A stretch of DNA of 6,191 nucleotides from an uncultured Verrucomicrobiales bacterium (GTDB lineage: Bacteria; Verrucomicrobiota; Verrucomicrobiia; Verrucomicrobiales; DEV007): assembly GCA_937893785.1 (NCBI GenBank), contig CALCSP010000669.1, positions 1 through 6,191 of the forward strand, read 5' to 3'. The position numbers and the translations under genes were made by a program. Positions within the stretch are counted from its first letter, which is position 1. The number at the start of each line of letters is the position of its first letter. This document shows, piece by piece, positions 5,371 to 6,191 of the stretch. The notes below the pieces were generated by a model. The model did not search any database, was not told the DNA's origin, and saw only the letters and a list, made by a program, of their open reading frames with translations.

Positions 5371-6191
5371 CCCGCGTTCCTGTGTCGAGGCGCGCGTACG
5401 GGTGGCTGACTTATAGGGTCCGGTGCCGCTGACCGCCCATTGTAGATCGGCAATAACCGCCGCTGAGTTCATGAGTGGATCCTTACGTATCTTTCCATAT
5501 GCCTCAAGCTCGCCCGCCAGACGACGAATTTCTTCGCGGTATTCTGGGATAAAAAAGACATTTCGTAACTCATTGGGATCCTTTTCCAAATCAAAGAAAC
5601 CGGGAGGGTCGCTTGGAGAAATTACCAACTTATGCCTTGGGGTAAATGCTCCCAGCCAACTCTTGCCGCCGGCTTTGCCACTACCATTGCGCACAAATGC
5701 GATATCCTTCCAGCCTGCCGGTGCTTTGCCACTTCGCAACAACCCTGAAGCATCGCGCCCCTCACAGTGCTCATTGAAATTGACTCCTAGCAGCCCCATT
5801 AGAGTCGGCTTGAAATCCACTGTACCAAGAGCCTGACGTATGACAGTGCCTGGCTTAATATGTCCAGGAGCATGAACAATAAAAGGAATCCGCGCTGAGC
5901 CCTCACAGGGTATGCCTTTGTTGTGACGCCCGAGCTCACCACACATATCACCGTGGTCGGAAGTGAAGACAATTAGAGTCCTCTTCAGGATACCGTGAGT
6001 TCGTAACTCATCGAGAATCCTGCCGACATTATCGTCAATACATTTCACCATGCCGAAGTAGAGTGCCATCTGGCGCGCATTGAATCGACTCTTCATCACC
6101 TGCTGGAAGGATGACAGCCCCTCCCCCTTGGCAAGCGCACTTGCAGGCTGCCTGAATCGAGCAGGGTTAAACATAGTGTCATAAGGAGCAC
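5362..6191 (-). CDS. Sulfatase (type I, alkaline-phosphatase superfamily), C-terminal part, 5' truncated by window edge
   Basis: The frame is open to the right edge; the residues before the first internal ATG (6174) read APYDT, which continues a typical sulfatase linker, so the real start lies beyond 6191. About 275 residues are visible. Clear marks are GMVKCIDDNVGRILDELR (helix before the core strand), VFTSDHGD (metal-binding Asp-His, SDHGD at about 5947-5961), RHNKG (lysine codon 5917-5919, the usual sulfate-contacting Lys) and ARIPFIVHAPG. The C-terminal subdomain has the common FFDLEKDPNELRN motif and a basic tail. The formylglycine motif CxPSR and any signal peptide must lie in the missing part. 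Sulfatases of this class remove sulfate esters from glycans or small molecules, usually in the periplasm or outside the cell. The specific substrate class cannot be assigned from this half. The TIM-barrel gene follows after 18 bases. Confidence 0.92.
   Translation of the reverse strand, partial: APYDTMFNPARFRQPASALAKGEGLSSFQQVMKSRFNARQMALYFGMVKCIDDNVGRILDELRTHGILKRTLIVFTSDHGDMCGELGRHNKGIPCEGSARIPFIVHAPGHIKPGTVIRQALGTVDFKPTLMGLLGVNFNEHCEGRDASGLLRSGKAPAGWKDIAFVRNGSGKAGGKSWLGAFTPRHKLVISPSDPPGFFDLEKDPNELRNVFFIPEYREEIRRLAGELEAYGKIRKDPLMNSAAVIADLQWAVSGTGPYKSATRTRASTQERGKK

Noticed and set aside
5423..5836. Plus-strand open frame of 137 codons opposite the sulfatase
   Set aside because: It is fully antisense to a conserved sulfatase C-terminus and shows no domain resemblance.

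Overview
The window holds seven protein genes in two oppositely oriented blocks that meet tail to tail near 4390-4423. Gene packing is dense, with gaps of 0 to 42 bases and one 8-base overlap. No RNA gene, CRISPR array, insertion sequence or origin is visible, and no stretch over 300 bases lacks a gene. Base composition looks even across the window, with no sign of a recent insertion. The gene set suggests a bacterium of the Planctomycetes-Verrucomicrobia group, most likely a marine or sediment Verrucomicrobiota. The reasons are a PlsC-type acyltransferase with a long C-terminal region, a helix-turn-helix/metallo-beta-lactamase fusion protein, a twin-arginine-exported xylose-isomerase-like TIM barrel, a CxPSR-class sulfatase and few Shine-Dalgarno sites. 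This placement is inference from recalled family resemblance, not from a search.

Plus strand, 2-4389. The C-terminal part of a phospholipid/glycerol acyltransferase enters from the left edge and ends at 763, with a weak terminator-like hairpin at its stop codon. A tightly coupled molybdenum-cofactor cassette follows: a small MOSC-domain protein (806-1273), MobA (1274-1846, GTG start directly after the previous stop) and FdhD (1839-2648, overlapping mobA by 8 bases). MobA makes the guanine dinucleotide form of the cofactor and FdhD sulfurates it for formate dehydrogenase, so the cassette points to a bis-MGD formate dehydrogenase encoded elsewhere. Two further genes continue in the same direction with short gaps: a glyoxalase II-like metallo-hydrolase with an N-terminal helix-turn-helix-like domain (2668-3492), and a 3-hydroxyisobutyrate-dehydrogenase-family reductase with an altered substrate-binding motif (3505-4389). 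All five could be one transcript.

Minus strand, 6191-4423. A sulfatase, cut by the right edge and lacking its formylglycine region here, is followed after 18 bases by a twin-arginine-exported sugar phosphate isomerase/epimerase-like TIM barrel. This pair looks like part of a periplasmic sulfated-glycan or sugar-processing locus, functionally separate from the plus-strand block. The short convergent gap carries two overlapping, mutually exclusive hairpins.

Most of the content belongs to known families. The points most worth a second look are the helix-turn-helix/MBL fusion, the altered substrate loop of the reductase, and the pairing of these two genes with cofactor-maturation genes.
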